Positions 34,301 through 49,300 of a stretch of DNA of 64,000 nt are shown here, piece by piece. The stretch lies in assembly GCA_033239525.1 (NCBI GenBank), contig BSYO01000011.1, forward strand, positions 4,617,973-4,681,972. The letters run 5' to 3'. Within the stretch, counting starts at the first letter, position 1. The number at the start of each line of letters is the position of its first letter. The stretch is from Nepenthes gracilis (Eukaryota; Streptophyta; Magnoliopsida; Caryophyllales; Nepenthaceae). The notes beneath the pieces were generated by a model, which saw only the letters and a list, made by a program, of their open reading frames with translations, did no database searches and was not told where the DNA came from. Made by a program: the position numbers and the translations under genes.

Positions 34301-37300
34301 TAGTTTAATTTATTTGCACTTCAATGATCTGATGTTACAGACTACAATATGAACATTTCCCGTTAAAACTCAGCCTAGTGGGTTCTTCATTATATTTAAA
34401 TTCCAGTTTTTCTGAGTCTCTGAAATAATGCATGTATTGCCTAACTTTTGTATGATGATTTGAAAATTTTTGAAAGGATGTTTAATCCTTTTAGTTATAA
34501 TGTAGAGTGCCCTTTCTCAGAGAGGCGGGGAGGTTAATCTTACCTTGGGTGGCATTGACTTGAACAATTCTGGAAGGTATGTGCATATATACGTTTTGTG
34601 GTGGTGTAGTGCTTATCCCTTCATCTGGAAGTGTTTCTTTTGCAGTGTTGTTGTGAGAGAGGATAAAAAACTGCTGACAGTGCTGTTTCCTGATGGACGA
34701 GATGGCCGTGCATTCACCCTTAAGGTTCTACATCTCTGTTTCATATTGGCTTCATTTAGTACACAAGCTGTTGTTTGATTTTCTCTAGAACATCATTTTA
34801 CTATCGTTGGTTATTTATTTTTACTTTTGGAAATCTTCAGGCTGAGACTTCTCAGGATTTATATGAATGGAAGACAGCCCTAGAGCAAGCTCTTGCCCAA
34901 GCACCGAGTGCTGCCCTTGTAATGGGACATAATGGCTTGTTTCGGAATGAAACACATGATTCTCTTGAAGGGTCATTTCATCAATGTCTGATTATTTCTA
35001 TGAATTCATCTCCCAAGTTCTTTTTTAGTGCTTCTTGATTCTATGGATCGCATCATTTCCTAATGTTTGACATGATTTTTATGCTGGAACCTGTTAATTT
35101 TTCCCCAACAGGGAGGGACAAGCGCCCTGTTAAGTCCTTGGTTGTTGGACGACCTATATTGCTTGCCTTGGAAGATATAGATGGTGGCCCATCCTTTTTG
35201 GAGAAAGCTCTGAGATTTCTTGAGACTTCTGGTAGGTCCTGATTACAGCTATGACTAGGATTAGCTATGACTAGGATTTGCAATCTGATATCTTTTCTGA
35301 CCTGCCTTTGCTGGGGGGTGGTGCTAAAGATTTGCAATCTGATTACTGCTGTATTGATGAAAATTTTGACCTCTTCCTATGTTCTGCTTTATTGCTTTTA
35401 TACATTGTTTAGTAACTGCAAGTCGAAGCCTGTTAAATGTTAATTCAGTGTATTGTCATTTTGCCGATGTAGTTATTCTTAAGGTGACAAAAGCCACAGG
35501 TATGTAGGAATTAGTGATTACTGCCCAATTCACAAATTAGTCCCTGGGTGACTAAGCTCAGTATAGATAAAGAAGGTATGATTGAAAAGTGCTCTTTAAG
35601 AATTCTGCCTAGAGAGATTTCGTGAATCTGAGCCATCCATTGTGATTTGTTGCTGTGAGTAGGTCACATCTAACTGGACACACAGCAATGTAGGATCAAA
35701 GATCATGCTGAAGCAAAAAGTGTATATATGGGAGATTTTAGTGTATACCTTTGAAAATAATTATACTTTGATATAAGTTTGAAAACTGCTTCCAAAATGT
35801 CAGGTTTTAAATCTCATTAACAAATAGGTCACCTGAAATAACTCATTAACCTCAGGTGCCAACTTATTTATCATCCCACAATTGAAAGGGAGAGGAAATT
35901 GGTTTGTTTAAAATAATGATAGGATGGTAAATAAGTTCGCACCAACGGTTATAGTCAATTTTTGTGATGTGTTTGTAAATAACATTTAGGTAACACACAC
36001 ACATTCAACTATCGAATATTTACTCTCAATACTTTTTGCAAAATATATTTCATTCTAGTGATGTTAAAGCTGTAGCTTACTGTTCCCCCCTTTTGGTATG
36101 AGCTCACCATGTGAGTTACAGATTGATTTTACATCCCCAATTAGGAATTGGTCAATTTTTTTTTTTTTTAGGTTTTCAGATAATTAATTTAGGTTGCAGT
36201 CTTTGATATTTTTTAACAAATGCATCAATCAACGAATCAATTGAAACACTAATTTAATTTATCTTGATGCTACATTTTACCTTGTCAATGACAAGACATG
36301 ACACATCTAACGTATATAAAATGTGCTTTGATCACCATTTGAATGTGGATGTTCTGTGCCCACTGCTCAGTAATTCTGATGCAATGGATTGAAAATAGTG
36401 GTCAGACTGCATTTTTTCCTGCTTCAGATTTAGACAGATTAATACCAGCTTGCATTTTGATTTGTAGATGATGGTCATTTATTGTAAAATTTGGTTCCCC
36501 ACTTTTCCTGCAGCCATTCATGTTTGTTTGAAGTTAATGAAAATCCCAGCTTGAATTTAAGTCTCATGAACTCTGTGGCACGATGATGGATTCTGATTTT
36601 TATGACTCCCAAAGATACTTGGAGAGATGTTTTCTATTGCTTGATACATGATCCATCTTAGTATTTCCGGTGACATTTCTATTTTAACCCACTAAGGAAG
36701 TACTATAATAATTGCACAGATTGTGCCAGGGGCACAACCCATGTATGATTAAAACTTGATAGCTGATATATAAAGAATATCTCTATACCATAAGATCCAA
36801 AAGAGAAAATAAAGGCATCTCTAATAAAACTTAGCAGGATTGTGCGGAGCCTCGACAAAATGTCATTTTATTGGTTACATAGGGACATGAAACTGCTGCT
36901 GGCATCATAAATTCATAACTGGTAAGATATTTTTTTCTCCTACAGCTAACCATCCCCGTGCCAGCAAGTTTTGGTGGACCAAACCACATGCAGTATATAG
37001 CATCAAGCTTCAATCTATATACACATAACAGCATGGTTGTGCAGCAAAAATGGTTCTCATATTCGTGGCTCCTTGGCACATAGCCACTGTATATCTCCTT
37101 TTCTTGGGCAACTTGTTAAAAATCAATCATTTCACAATTCCCATACCCTCCGCCTGAATGAAAAATTAAGCTCTAAGTGGAGCATTTGATGTCCAGATCA
37201 GTTTACAGGGAAAAGGACCAAGGAAAGGGAAAAACAGACTTCCAAGCAACTCCGTTATCTATCTTCTGCAAGTTCAAAAAATTGCGTTGCAAGTTGCAAC

Positions 37301-40300
37301 ATCTGCAACTGGCACAACATTTCTTGCGTTTTTTCGTCATTTATATTTCCTTGTCCTCTGGAAAATAGTGCACTTACTGTTCTATTTCCCATCAAGGATA
37401 GCATAATCAGAACTGTTGCAACAGCAAGGCAATTAGGGAACTTCAGATTCAATTCTATCTGTCCAAAATCTGTATTGTTTGTGGTGGTGTCATTTATGTT
37501 TATACTGTCACTTTTAAAGTAAGATTGACTATGAAGCTCCGAGCAAAATGCTAGAAAAACAATGTATTTTGCTTCTGGATCAGAAATTGTGTGGATATAT
37601 GGCAGGTGTTAAAGTAGAAGGAATTTTGCGGCTGTCTGCTGATGTTGAAGAAGTGGAGCGCAGAGTCCAAGAATATGAGCAAGGTCCCTGTTCTACTGAT
37701 GTACCATGCAATAGTAAATTTGAGTTTAATGTGATTAGATTTGTACACTAATGTCTTCATGATTTATTAGATAAGTTGTTTTATATTTCTCCTGCTAACC
37801 TGAAACTGTCTGCTGATCCCAGGAAAAAATGAATTCAGCCCTCATGAGGATGCTCATGTTGTTGGCGACTGTGTTAAGGTAGCAATCTATTATATTAAGC
37901 AATTTAATTTTTCTTATGCAACATTCCTGTTAGATTTTGAGAATGTAATCTTGGATGCCGAATTCACCTTATTCCTCAGCATATTCTTCGAGAGCTTCCT
38001 TCTTCTCCCACTCCCGCATCCTGCTGTACTGCACTGCTAGAGGCCTACCGTAAGTTCAACTTATACCGATTTTGTAAATGTTTGAATTGAATGTAGGAGC
38101 CTGGGAGCTATACATCCTTGTATGTGGTAGATTAATGAAGTACTTAATTCCCCCTGTTTTGGGATGAAAATTCAATTGACTTTCTTCTCCCAGGGCAGCT
38201 TACTGTAACCATGAAGACTTTTCCAGGTGACTGGGATGTATTCAATTCGGAGATGTGGTTGAATTTTGTTCAGACTTGCCAAATTTCCTTGAGCCTTGTT
38301 TGACTGAATGAATAGGCATTTCTGTTTGGAAAGTTACAAGAGATGACAGAGGGACTGAACGACCTTCATTATGGAATTTCTCATTTACTACTCTATACTG
38401 GACTAGATTTTGCTTTGTTCAACCCCTAATGGGAGAGACTAGGAAGAAAGTGAAAAACAAAGTGCATGTTCAGTAGTTTGAAAATTTTGGAAAATAGAAA
38501 ATAGAAAATTTTCAGGAAAATAGAAAATTTTAAAAAATATCTTAGAATATGTTTGTTTTCCATCAGAAAGCTGGAAAACATAATTCCCAATTTTCTAATT
38601 TTGTATTGAAATTTGAAAAATTCAAAAGTTATCCAAAATTTTTCACTAGATATAAAGCAAAATTTTCATAGTTTTCAAATCCTACTTTTGCATTAATATA
38701 TTAAGCATTTATGATTGTGGAAATATTAATTTATAAGCTTACAAATATAACTATATGCAAAATGTAAAATAATATTTTAATAAGCTATTAAATTCGACTC
38801 AATTTTATAATCAATTTTATTAATAATTTTAAATTTTTTTTATTTGAGTCATCTATTGATTTTATGTAAGTTATTAGATTGATACATCTATATTTTACGC
38901 ATTAGGAAATGCATCCATATTAAATAATATGAAAAACAAAAAGTATAGTTCTTTTATCAATATTTAGGGTTTAATGACAATATTTACGATGTTGTCTAAT
39001 ATTTTCTATAACTCAGAATATTGTGCGTTGCTGATTTAATGCAAAAAATCAAACTAATTGTGTTGCAATAATATAAAGAATTATTGCTATTTAAAAAATA
39101 ATGGCTATTAATATGTATTTTGACTTATTAATAACTAAATAAATAGGTAAGTTTATAAATAAATTAAGTGCCATTTAACTTAAACTCGCCGTATTAATTA
39201 GGCGGGTATATGATTGGGTTTGTGCTCTAACTTTTTAATTTAATGAATTTAGCTCAAATGAACCAAGTTCATGCTTTTCTAACAAAGCAATAGTTACTAG
39301 ATTATCATTTGGTACACATTATACAGTATAAAATATGTTGATAAGTATCATTTTATATAGTAGATTATCATTAAGAATCACATTAGTATGCAATATGTTG
39401 GTACATGTTTGGTAGGATTCTTTACGACTTTCAATTATTATGAACCTAGTTATCATAAATGGAGATCGATCAGTTAGTTTATTATAAATGAATTTATCAA
39501 ATAAATTTATTAAGTAATTTGCTTGATTAACCATCTGTGGAATGATTGACATTTTGTTAATAAATATCACTAAGTATTAATTTGTTAAACTATTTACGTT
39601 TTTAACAGAAATAAATGAGTCTCTTTCAGGAAAACCTTGGAAATGAAAAGGGTGAAAAAAAAAGGAAACTGGAAAATAGAAAACATAAAACTGTTTCCCC
39701 AACTAAAAAGGGGCTACAATTTTTGAATTCGGAGTTCTACACTTAGTCTCTATGGATTATCAGCATTTTCATGTGATTTTTCAGCTTGGAGATCCACACT
39801 GTATTACTGTGCACCCAATATTCTTTAGGAGTGTGATATTTTGACCTGTATCTTGGCTAGATGAACTGTATTAGAGTTTTCTGATATTGGTTTTGAGGTT
39901 ACAAATGTTGATCCAGTTAACCTGTACGCCTCAGATTCCATTGATTCATCCAAAAGGTCTGAGATTATGGCATGTTTTCAATAGCTTATATTTATCATAT
40001 TTCTTTGGAATTATCTCAACATTTGAGAGATCATCATTTTGATAATTCGTCCAATGATGTCATAAGCATGGATAAATTTGAAATGCTGTTACTCTTCTGT
40101 TTTACTGTTTAAGGAATTGATCGGAAGGAATCTCGGGTAAATGCGATGAGATCATCAATATTGGAAACATTCCCCGAACCAAACCGGAGATTACTACAAA
40201 GGTGCTCCCTCTACCTGTCACACACACACATGAAAGTTTGTTCCATGGGCCAAAGATGTCTTATCTCTGTTGTTTGGATTTTTCATCTTTATCATTTCAA

Positions 40301-43300
40301 AACAATATTCTGAATTGCCTTAGAGTTTTGTCTTCGAAATTCCTTGTGTGTACTTGGCTGTCCTAGTGTATGCTCTTCTATTTTACTTCAAATATCTGAG
40401 CAGATAATAAAGATACTTATACACATTTTATGAAACATTTAGGTTTTGCCATTTATGTTTACATCTGTTGGCAAAGTAATATGACCTTGTCAATCCTCTT
40501 CACCTGCTTACATCAATGGCAATTGTTGCATGTTCTGATGCCTCATATAGTGTGAGGTGAAACCCTGGAAAAAAGTGAGATGTTTGTCTGCAGTGAAGTT
40601 CTTGGACTTCCAAAAGTGTGGAATCAATTGTCAATAACAATTTCTGAAGGCTGCTAAAAATGTTTGTGATTCCAATTGTTCCTCGTTCTTTTGCGATGCA
40701 CTCTTACTTTGCATGACAAACATCTGTAAATTTTTCCCCAAAGTCCTAACTTATGCATAAATCCTTGGATGAGGGAAGAATCCCTTGAGCTAGAACAGTG
40801 TATTGATAATACTGATTGCTTGTTGCTTTAATAGGAAAGGAGCCCTGCTGGTGGAATATTGTATTGGTGTGCATGACTTGTTGCTAGGATTTCTGAACTC
40901 ATCTGAACATATGCTGTCTCCCTCCTTCCTCTCACTTCCCACTTTCCATTTCTTTTTTTTTTTTTTTTTTGGGGGATGTTGATCATGGGATAAATCCCTC
41001 AGCAAGTTCCTTTTGCATCCTAGTTTTGTAAATCTTTAAGTTTGTCCCTCCCTTTTATGACATCATTGTCCTTGTCCTTCTTCTCTGGCTTCTGATCATG
41101 AGAATTATGGTACATCATTAGAGTAATAAATATTATTTAAGAACACGATGGTGGGCTACAAACTTTCCCATGCCAATGGCTTCAGTTTGATCCCCAGTCC
41201 CCACCAATGTCATCTTATTGCTGAGCAAAAATAACATATGTGGTTGGCAGTTTGGAGCACTAGTTTTATATGGATGCTGACATCTGGAAGGAGGTTTCAT
41301 GTGCTTCATAGATTTCTATAGATGAGTTGTAGACTTGGCAAGGTAGAATCCTGCCAGAACATGAAGTCTAAAGAATGAGAAGGACGGAATTCAGGATCCT
41401 TCTGTTGGAAAGCTACTTGCAAATTTAGAATTTTCTACAGTAGTTTCTTCCCTTTTTTGAATCGTTGTACATAGGTTTCCTTCCTTGTTGGTTTGGCTTA
41501 TGACACAACTTGCTTGGAAGCTTATGCACATGGCAACTTGAAGAGGAGAGGGACTATGTCATGGTAAATTTACGTGTAGAAGACCTTGAGGTAACTACCC
41601 TTTTGTTCCATTGCAAGTCTTTTTGACTAATATGGTGCTTGACCTTAGGTGGCTTCTGGGATTTATTCTCTATGTGTTTGGTATTTGGAGTGTTAGGTTT
41701 ATTTTTGGACTAATGCCAATTGTATGGGTAAGGAAAATGCTCTGTGGCAGGTTTATGAGTTGCTTGAAGAGAATAGAATTGTAGAGCTTTGATCTCTTGC
41801 AGTCCTAATGTTGTGGATATCTTGGGAACACTTTCTCCATTTCTTTTATTGATTCCATGTTTCAGTATGCAATGCTTTGATTTGGGATTTAATTGGTGAT
41901 TGCACAAGATGACATCTCTTGTTGGTTAAATTAATATAAATCTCTCAATTTTAGTCCAAAGAAAGAAAAAGAAAAACGTCTCCAAGGCATACCCTAAGTA
42001 AATTGTTGCTTGATAAGCTCAGATTCTGATGGAAAATTTTTCTAGACTTGTGGATTAAAGAAAGAGTGAGATACGGTACTGGATTAAGCATCCAGTATGG
42101 ACATGCTTAGTTTCTCTAATAACTGACCATGCAGAGTTCCTTGTGCCTGCACATTTGAATGTGTAAGAATTGAACCAATCACAGTTTTCCATGGCATTAG
42201 TATAGTTGGTTCCATGAGAGATCTGAAACTGCATCTAGTAGTGGTTTATGACATTGTCTTGCAGATCATGTGTATTTGTAGCTTATAGCCATGATGATTC
42301 TGGCCTTTGAAATTTACTAAGAGGTCTCTAGTGTTTGTTTGTTCTTTTTCTCTAGTTTTGACAATAATTTCTGTCCTTGGCCATAATTTTTCCCCATTAG
42401 TGAAGTAGCCAATGCATTTTTTTCTTTGATTGTTTCTTTAGAGATAAAAATATTGATAGTGGAAGATTCTATGGGGTTGTGGCTGTGATTATTATAGTTA
42501 AAGAAATTGTGAAGTGCTAATCTGGTTGTTTTGATTATTCCCTAGTCTGGTGCTTTGTGGGGGAACTTCTTTATTTTGATATGGTTGAAGGTGGCTAGCA
42601 TTTTATTTTAATTTTGTACTCTTATTATGAGTTCTGGCTGGCCTGGATTTTTGGCTCAGTTGTTGCACGAGCCTGAAAATTTTGAGCAGAGAAAAATCAT
42701 CTATTTGCTCAAGTAAATGGGAAAAAATATGTTTGTTGAAAAAAAAAAAAAAAAGACTAACAAATGCAGAGTCCAAGTAATAGAGCAACTGCAGAGTCCA
42801 TGTTTTTTTATGAACATTATGTTTCAATGGACTTGACATTTTGCAGTTAGGTGATGTTTTAGTGGACTTTGGTGTGGCTGCTCTGGAAGCAAGTGAAAGT
42901 AGTTCCTAAGTTGTGCAAGGTTTCACTCTAGTATGTCTCTTGCAGATTCAGATGCAATTTTGATATGTTATGTTTTTACAAAGGGGAATTATATTGATAA
43001 TAAGGAGTCTAATATGTGTTTGTCCTCAAGAAGTTAGGGTAACAATGATAAGGTTATTCTGGGGGTTCTTGGCCACTTATGGTTAGATGGACATATTCTT
43101 GGAAACCTAGTGTAGATTCCAAACTTTCTTGAATTATCTGATTGGGTGATGTTTGCTGGATGAGATATGAATATTTAGAGGGATTGCAGTATTAATGGTT
43201 TTCTTGAATGTCATGGTGTCTGGCTATTATTTCTATTAGTTTTGTCCCTGTGACATGTGTTTTGTAAAGAGCTCAGATCTTCTAATATAAGGTATTGCTT

Positions 43301-46300
43301 TAAGTGTTCTGTAACTTTTTTTGGGGGCTAGGAAACTTACTATCTTATGCTTCTTTGTGGGTTTCACCGTGATGAACTGTGATACATGACATTCACCCAT
43401 CCTCCATGGTCAAATAGATATATTCCCTCAAATCAGTTGCTCCCTCCACTTCCCCCAATAAAAAATTAAAGAAGATGAGAGAAGATGATAATTCTCTCTG
43501 AGTAAGTACTTGAAGATATTTTCTGTGTGTTTATGTAGGATGATTGCAGCACAAAGTTAATAATTAACAACACAAGGTTAAGCCATTATTTCTGTGGGAA
43601 GAGGACACTACTCTTTATCTATTATCTAGCACACTTCTTTGTCGGTGTTTCCCAGCTGTCCCACTGCCTGCACCTTGGGTAATGGTTCAGAATGGTATCA
43701 TTGTGGTTGTGTCATGAGGCCTTCAACACAGATTTTTGAGGTCTTAAATGCAAATCCTACTAGGTTGGTTCAACATAGAGTGATTTTTCCTTCGAGATAT
43801 TCTCAGAAGCTCTATATTTGGCATGCCAATTTTTTTTTGTGATAAAATGATTCTTATTCCTATGTGTGGGTTTTGAGTATCCATATAACTGATCTTTAAA
43901 GTGGGTTATGAGACTCCATTGTCATTCTTGATGTTGTTAAGGAATCATCAATGAACAAATATTTTTCAAAATTTTGGATTAACTTCTGTTCTTTTAACAT
44001 TTTCATTTATTAATCTAGTTATTGTAAATTTCTTCTCCAGAATTCTGAAAATGATGCATACAATTGCTTCCCATTCTGCTGAGAACCGAATGACTCCAGC
44101 TGCTGTTGCTGCTTGCATGGCACCTTTGCTTTTACGTCCTCTTTTAGCGGGTGAATGTGAGCTGGATGATGACTTTGATGGGAATGGTGATAATTCAGCC
44201 CAGCTTCTAGCCGCTGCAAATGCCGCTAATAATGCTCAAGCTATTATCACAACACTTTTGGAGGAATATGAGAACATTTTTGATGTAAGATATTTTCTAT
44301 TTCTTACCTAAAAATGATTTAACTTAACAGCTTCATTATTATGGTGAATTATGAGAACAATATTTTTTTAGGATAGGTGAAGTTAGGCACTTGTCTTAGT
44401 ATTTTAGTGCTATCAGCCGATGTTCAAAATGAGGGTTTTTCACTGTTTGTTTTTTTGACAAGTGAAATGGGAGTGGGAGTTCAGGGGTATTGAATCCAGG
44501 TCATTAGCCTGTTAAGTTAGGCAGCTAACCACTAGGCCACTCTTGATTTCGCTGGGAGTTTTATTGAGTTATCAGCTTAAAATTCCCCTAGATTTATTTT
44601 CTATGATGGTAATGAATACTAAATTGTTTGTCATGGCTCACTTTAATTGAAATTTTTGTGGAGGGCCATCCATAATTTTCGACTAGCTGGTAATGCACCT
44701 AATTGGTGGAAGTATATTATTTGATAGTATGTAGCTGATTGACGGGGGAATATTTATTTGTTTCAACCCTCACTAGGATTGGTAAGTGTGTAATTTCTTA
44801 ATTGAGTGCTGCTAAGTTCTGATCATAAAATCTTAGCCTGGGAATCTCTCATGTGAGTCGTGAGTCATGACCCTTTCATTGTTCCTTCCTCAAGTGCTGC
44901 TGGCAGATCTTAAACGGGATAATGCTGTTAATCTATTTCCTGATTAGTATAGCACTGTACTGATCTTCTGTTTTCTTATGCGTTGTTCCATTGTTCTGTT
45001 TGGTCTTTCAGGATGATAATCTTCAGAGGTGCTCAATTTCAGCAGATTCCCGCATTGAGAACAGTGAAAGTGATGATTCAAGTGATGATGAAAATTCTGA
45101 TTTTAAGAACAATGGATATCATGACGCTAACAATGAAGCAGATCAAGAAACTGATGATGATCATGAACGTGTATTGAGTGGTAAATTGAGTGAATGCAGT
45201 GGTTATGCTGGCAGTGATCTTTATGACTACAAGGTTTTTCCAATTTTCCCTTTGTTACTTTCTCTGTTTGTGTCTGTCCATCTTTGTATTTATCTGCTCT
45301 TTTTTCTGCCATTCATTGTCATGCATGTGTCTCTGCATGCAAATGCTTTTAACATGGATTTGCAAGCAAGTTTGGCTACTTGGATGCACATGGTAATAAA
45401 GCTAAATTCTATGGTAGTTTGGTTTTTGTGTAGATGCTTGCTTTGCTGCTGAGAGAAGTCTGTTTTACCTTTCATTTCCTTTGCGTTTTCCTGAACGGAG
45501 CACTGCCTTTTTGCTGTATCTGTTCCATGATGCTGTAGAGCAGTTGATAACGTGAACCTTAAGTGATGCAAATTGTTTGATCTGTTGTTTAAGGAATATC
45601 TGAGAATTGTTTCCTTTAAAACATTTAACCGAAAGAGAACATTTAGCATGTATGTTTGTGGTATTTTCTGCTAAATATAGATTCTTGATGCATGTTCTGT
45701 TGTGCGAGAATTTGATGTTATATTGGGCCCATGTGCAGCATGGAATATTGAAATTTTACAGTGCAAGAATTACAAATGTTTTCAATCCGAGGTGTGAGCT
45801 GACGCATATTTTACTTTTAGCTTTGTTGACATCTTTGGAATAAATAGATAAAAGTTGTGGTGATCAATGGTGGTTCATGGGCCAAGAAAAGAACTGGAAG
45901 TATTTTCCTGATGTGTTGATATCTTGAAACTTTCAGCTGCTTGAGTTAGTTGTTTGGGCTCATGTTTTGCACCACTCATTTCTTTATCGATTATATCCAG
46001 GTGCAGGCATTTGGAGATGACGATTCTGATGAATCTTCTGGGGTTAATCATGCCCCAAATGCAAATTCAAAATCTATTGCTGCTTCTCAAACATTCAGAG
46101 AATCCAAGGCTGGATTGGACGACCAGCCTAAACTGATAAATGTAAGTGAAAATTCAACTAATTTGGTGGACACTTCTTCTAGTGTTCCTGCCAGTGAATC
46201 TTATCGGTCAATGGGGGAGATACTGTCTTCAATGGATCCAGGACCTCCTCTACTTATGTCTGGTCCTGAATCAAGTGCTGAGAAGTCTATGAATAAGTTA

Positions 46301-49300
46301 ACGGGCTCCAGTGTCACTGCTAAACGATCAAACTTTTGGGGTAGAAGTCCTGTAAGCCTTCTATCCTTCCCTGTCTTGGTAAATTCATGGAACAAAATTC
46401 AATATTATGAATAGGCGTTGTGGTGTCTTGACTTGAGATTTGTGTTAACATATCACCTTTTTAGAAATGTTAATTTTATTTGGTCTTTCAGATGATTTTT
46501 CTCTCTCTTTTTTTCATATTTTTTTTATGTTTTTATAAATCATTGCATATAAGAAAACTCTGCTTGAATTTCAGCCATGTCTCTGAAGTTTTGCCAGTTA
46601 ATCATTTGATCTTGATGTGTGGCTCACTTAAAGTACAATACTTCTTTTCCATACTTGAGTTGTTTTAAGTCATCTGTTTTGTTACTTAGCTGCTTTTAAG
46701 TCTTTGGTGGAGGGATGATGGGATTGGCAAATGGAGATATAAATTCCTCAGACTTCTGGATCTTCTTTGAGGGAAGGAAAATTTGGAAGCTCTATACAGA
46801 TTAGAAGACGAGGTTCAAATTATGTGCGGCATGCTAGTGCGGTCACTGTGTTTTGTTCAGATAACCATGGTACAGCGTGAAAGAGGACCAGGAAACTCAA
46901 TAGATTTCATGAATATGACCTTGTTCCACTTTGTATATATAGTATCTTGATTGTAGTTCATCTTGATTTTTGTAGCAAGGCTTATGAAACTAGTTCCTGG
47001 ATACTTGATTGATTCGGCATCTACTAGTTCTGTGGTGGAGTCGAACTGAGTTTTGATGATTTTTTAATTCATCTCAAGTTCGGACTTTTGGTCTTACATT
47101 GTGGAAGCTAAGGAGGTGGAGGTTACGTTAAAACTTTCATTGGTTTTTTGAAAGGAGATATAGGGAATAAAAGCTAGAATTCTAAACCTCAAATCTTGTG
47201 ATATGAGGTTTAAGAATGAAGGAATGTGAAATTAGGGAAAAGATGTTAGGTTACTAATTGACATGTCCTAGAATTTGGTTTGAACTGTATGATCAGTTGT
47301 ATTGATGGAGATTTGCTTTTATGAAATTGTATGGTGGTTTTAGAAATTTTTTGGTTGACGAGTTTTCATTTATCTCAGAAAGTATTTCAATTTCCAACAT
47401 ATGTGGTCAGAACAGTGTTGAGCTTAGGAGTTTAGGTTGATAGTGGAAGTAAAATGGACCCGTACTGCAGCTTTACCTTCTTGTTATTGTAAGCTTTTGG
47501 TAAAAATTTTGTTTGAAATTGTCCGTTTCGCTTATGTAATGATGGTTGTGGCTGCTGAGGAATATTTACAAATCACCCACTACCAGCATGGGTTTATGAT
47601 GTGCAATCATTGTCTTTGTTGCATATTTCATTCATTGAAGTTCTTGTTGCTGCATATATATACCCATTGGACGTTACTTTCCTTTTGTTTTGATGTAAAT
47701 CTGTGCATTACCTTCCAGATACTTTAAATTGCAGATGTTTCAACTTTGTCTTGCCCTTCTATATTTCAAAAATCCTTTTACAAATTTTATAATTTTGACA
47801 TCTGTTTGCAGGCAAGGAAGATACCATCTAAGGAATCAATTTGTTCTTCGGGAGAGGAAGAGTAAGATCACTGTCTGTAATTTCGTCGTGAACTCCATCA
47901 GAAGTCTTGATTAAAGAGTCATTTCATTGAACAATGCTCCTTTGCTGTATTTGATGTGAACCTGCTTGACATTGAAGTTATATTTACACCTTGGATAAGA
48001 AAGCATTTCTCTCATAATGTCTCTAGTGAAGCTTTATCTGTGAATGTAACCAAAATAAAGCTTTGTCTGTGAAGAAACGCTCTTTTTTTTTTTTTGTAAA
48101 GTTGTGAAATAACTCCTGCTTTCTTGACAACCATTGTCTCCTGTAAAGGTTGGCATCCAAAATCTGTTCGAATGAACATTTTCATTAATCCCATGCAGAA
48201 TAAGGCTGATACTGCTTCTCTTGCAGAGGATTTCAACTCTTATATTTCAGTCTTTTTAAATCAGTTGTAACTGCTTATTTCATACTTGCAGACTTGCTAT
48301 TCAACGGCTTGAGCTTTCCAAAAATGAGTTGCGGAACCGAATTGCAAAAGAGGTGAATTTTACCTTCCCTGGTGCAATTTTGCTCCCCAAAATATGCCAT
48401 GCATCCAGACTAATGCTATTTGACAATCATCTGTTCAGGCACGGGGAAATGCAATATTGCAAGCTAGCTTGGAGAGAAGGAAGCAAGCTTTGCATGAACG
48501 TCGCTTGGCACTCGAACAAGATGTATATAATCTTCTTTATCTTCCAAAATTCTGCAGTTGCACACGATTTTCAATTCACCCTGATGGTAGACAACCCTTC
48601 CTGTGAGGGTCTGGCTAAATCTTCTACTTGTTAGGTTAAAGGATTTTATCCTTCTAAGCATCATTTGATGATGAAATTTGAGGGTATATCTCTTTGTTCG
48701 TAATGTTGTGTTTTTGTACTTTGCGTGGTGATGAAATTGCAGCACCCACCTTGATGTTAATTTCTTTACTATTAAATATAGGAGAAAATTACACAGTTCA
48801 ACTTGGTGTATGATCTATGTTGGCACTTGACATTAGATGAAATTCTATGGATATGTATGCTTAACACTTGGAATCCAATGAAAACCTTGAAGTGAGCAAA
48901 TGTTACTAAGATGATACAAGTGTTCAATCCTGACAACTTCTAACCTGAGCCATGCATTCTATGCATTGTTCTGAGCATTCATGTTTTCAATTTAGTGAAG
49001 GGTTGTTACTGTATTGCTTGCTTGGCCTCTCTGTGGCAAGAGACTGATTTCCCTAGATGCTTTTTTCCTACCTTATGCTACTATTCAGTTCCGTGATCCT
49101 TATTATTGCTGTGAGGAATATACATGGATTAGTTATTTGTAATTGATTAATGCTCTGTTGACAAGTGTTATATATATTGATGCCTTGACAATTGTTCCTG
49201 CTTGAAGAATTCAGTATTGTCTGAATTTTTTAATTAGCGCACTTACTTACATGGCTTCACATTCTAGGTTCAAAGGCTGCAAGAGCAGCTGCAAGCTGAA

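Larger units (their letters stand above)
28306..34507 (+). other. Overlapping upstream ORF, spliced, out of frame with the main CDS
   Basis: An ATG 10 nt before the chosen start opens a +1-shifted frame. With the main splice pattern it runs 59 codons through exons 1-3 and stops at a TAG created across the exon 3/exon 4 junction (T at 33,081, AG at 34,506-34,507). Its context is weak (T at -3), while the main ATG at 28,316 has G at -3, so leaky scanning would be needed for the main protein. Confidence 0.5.

Noticed and set aside
45290..45649. 119-codon minus-strand ORF in intron 13
   Set aside because: Antisense to an intron of a well-supported gene, low-complexity, no motif.
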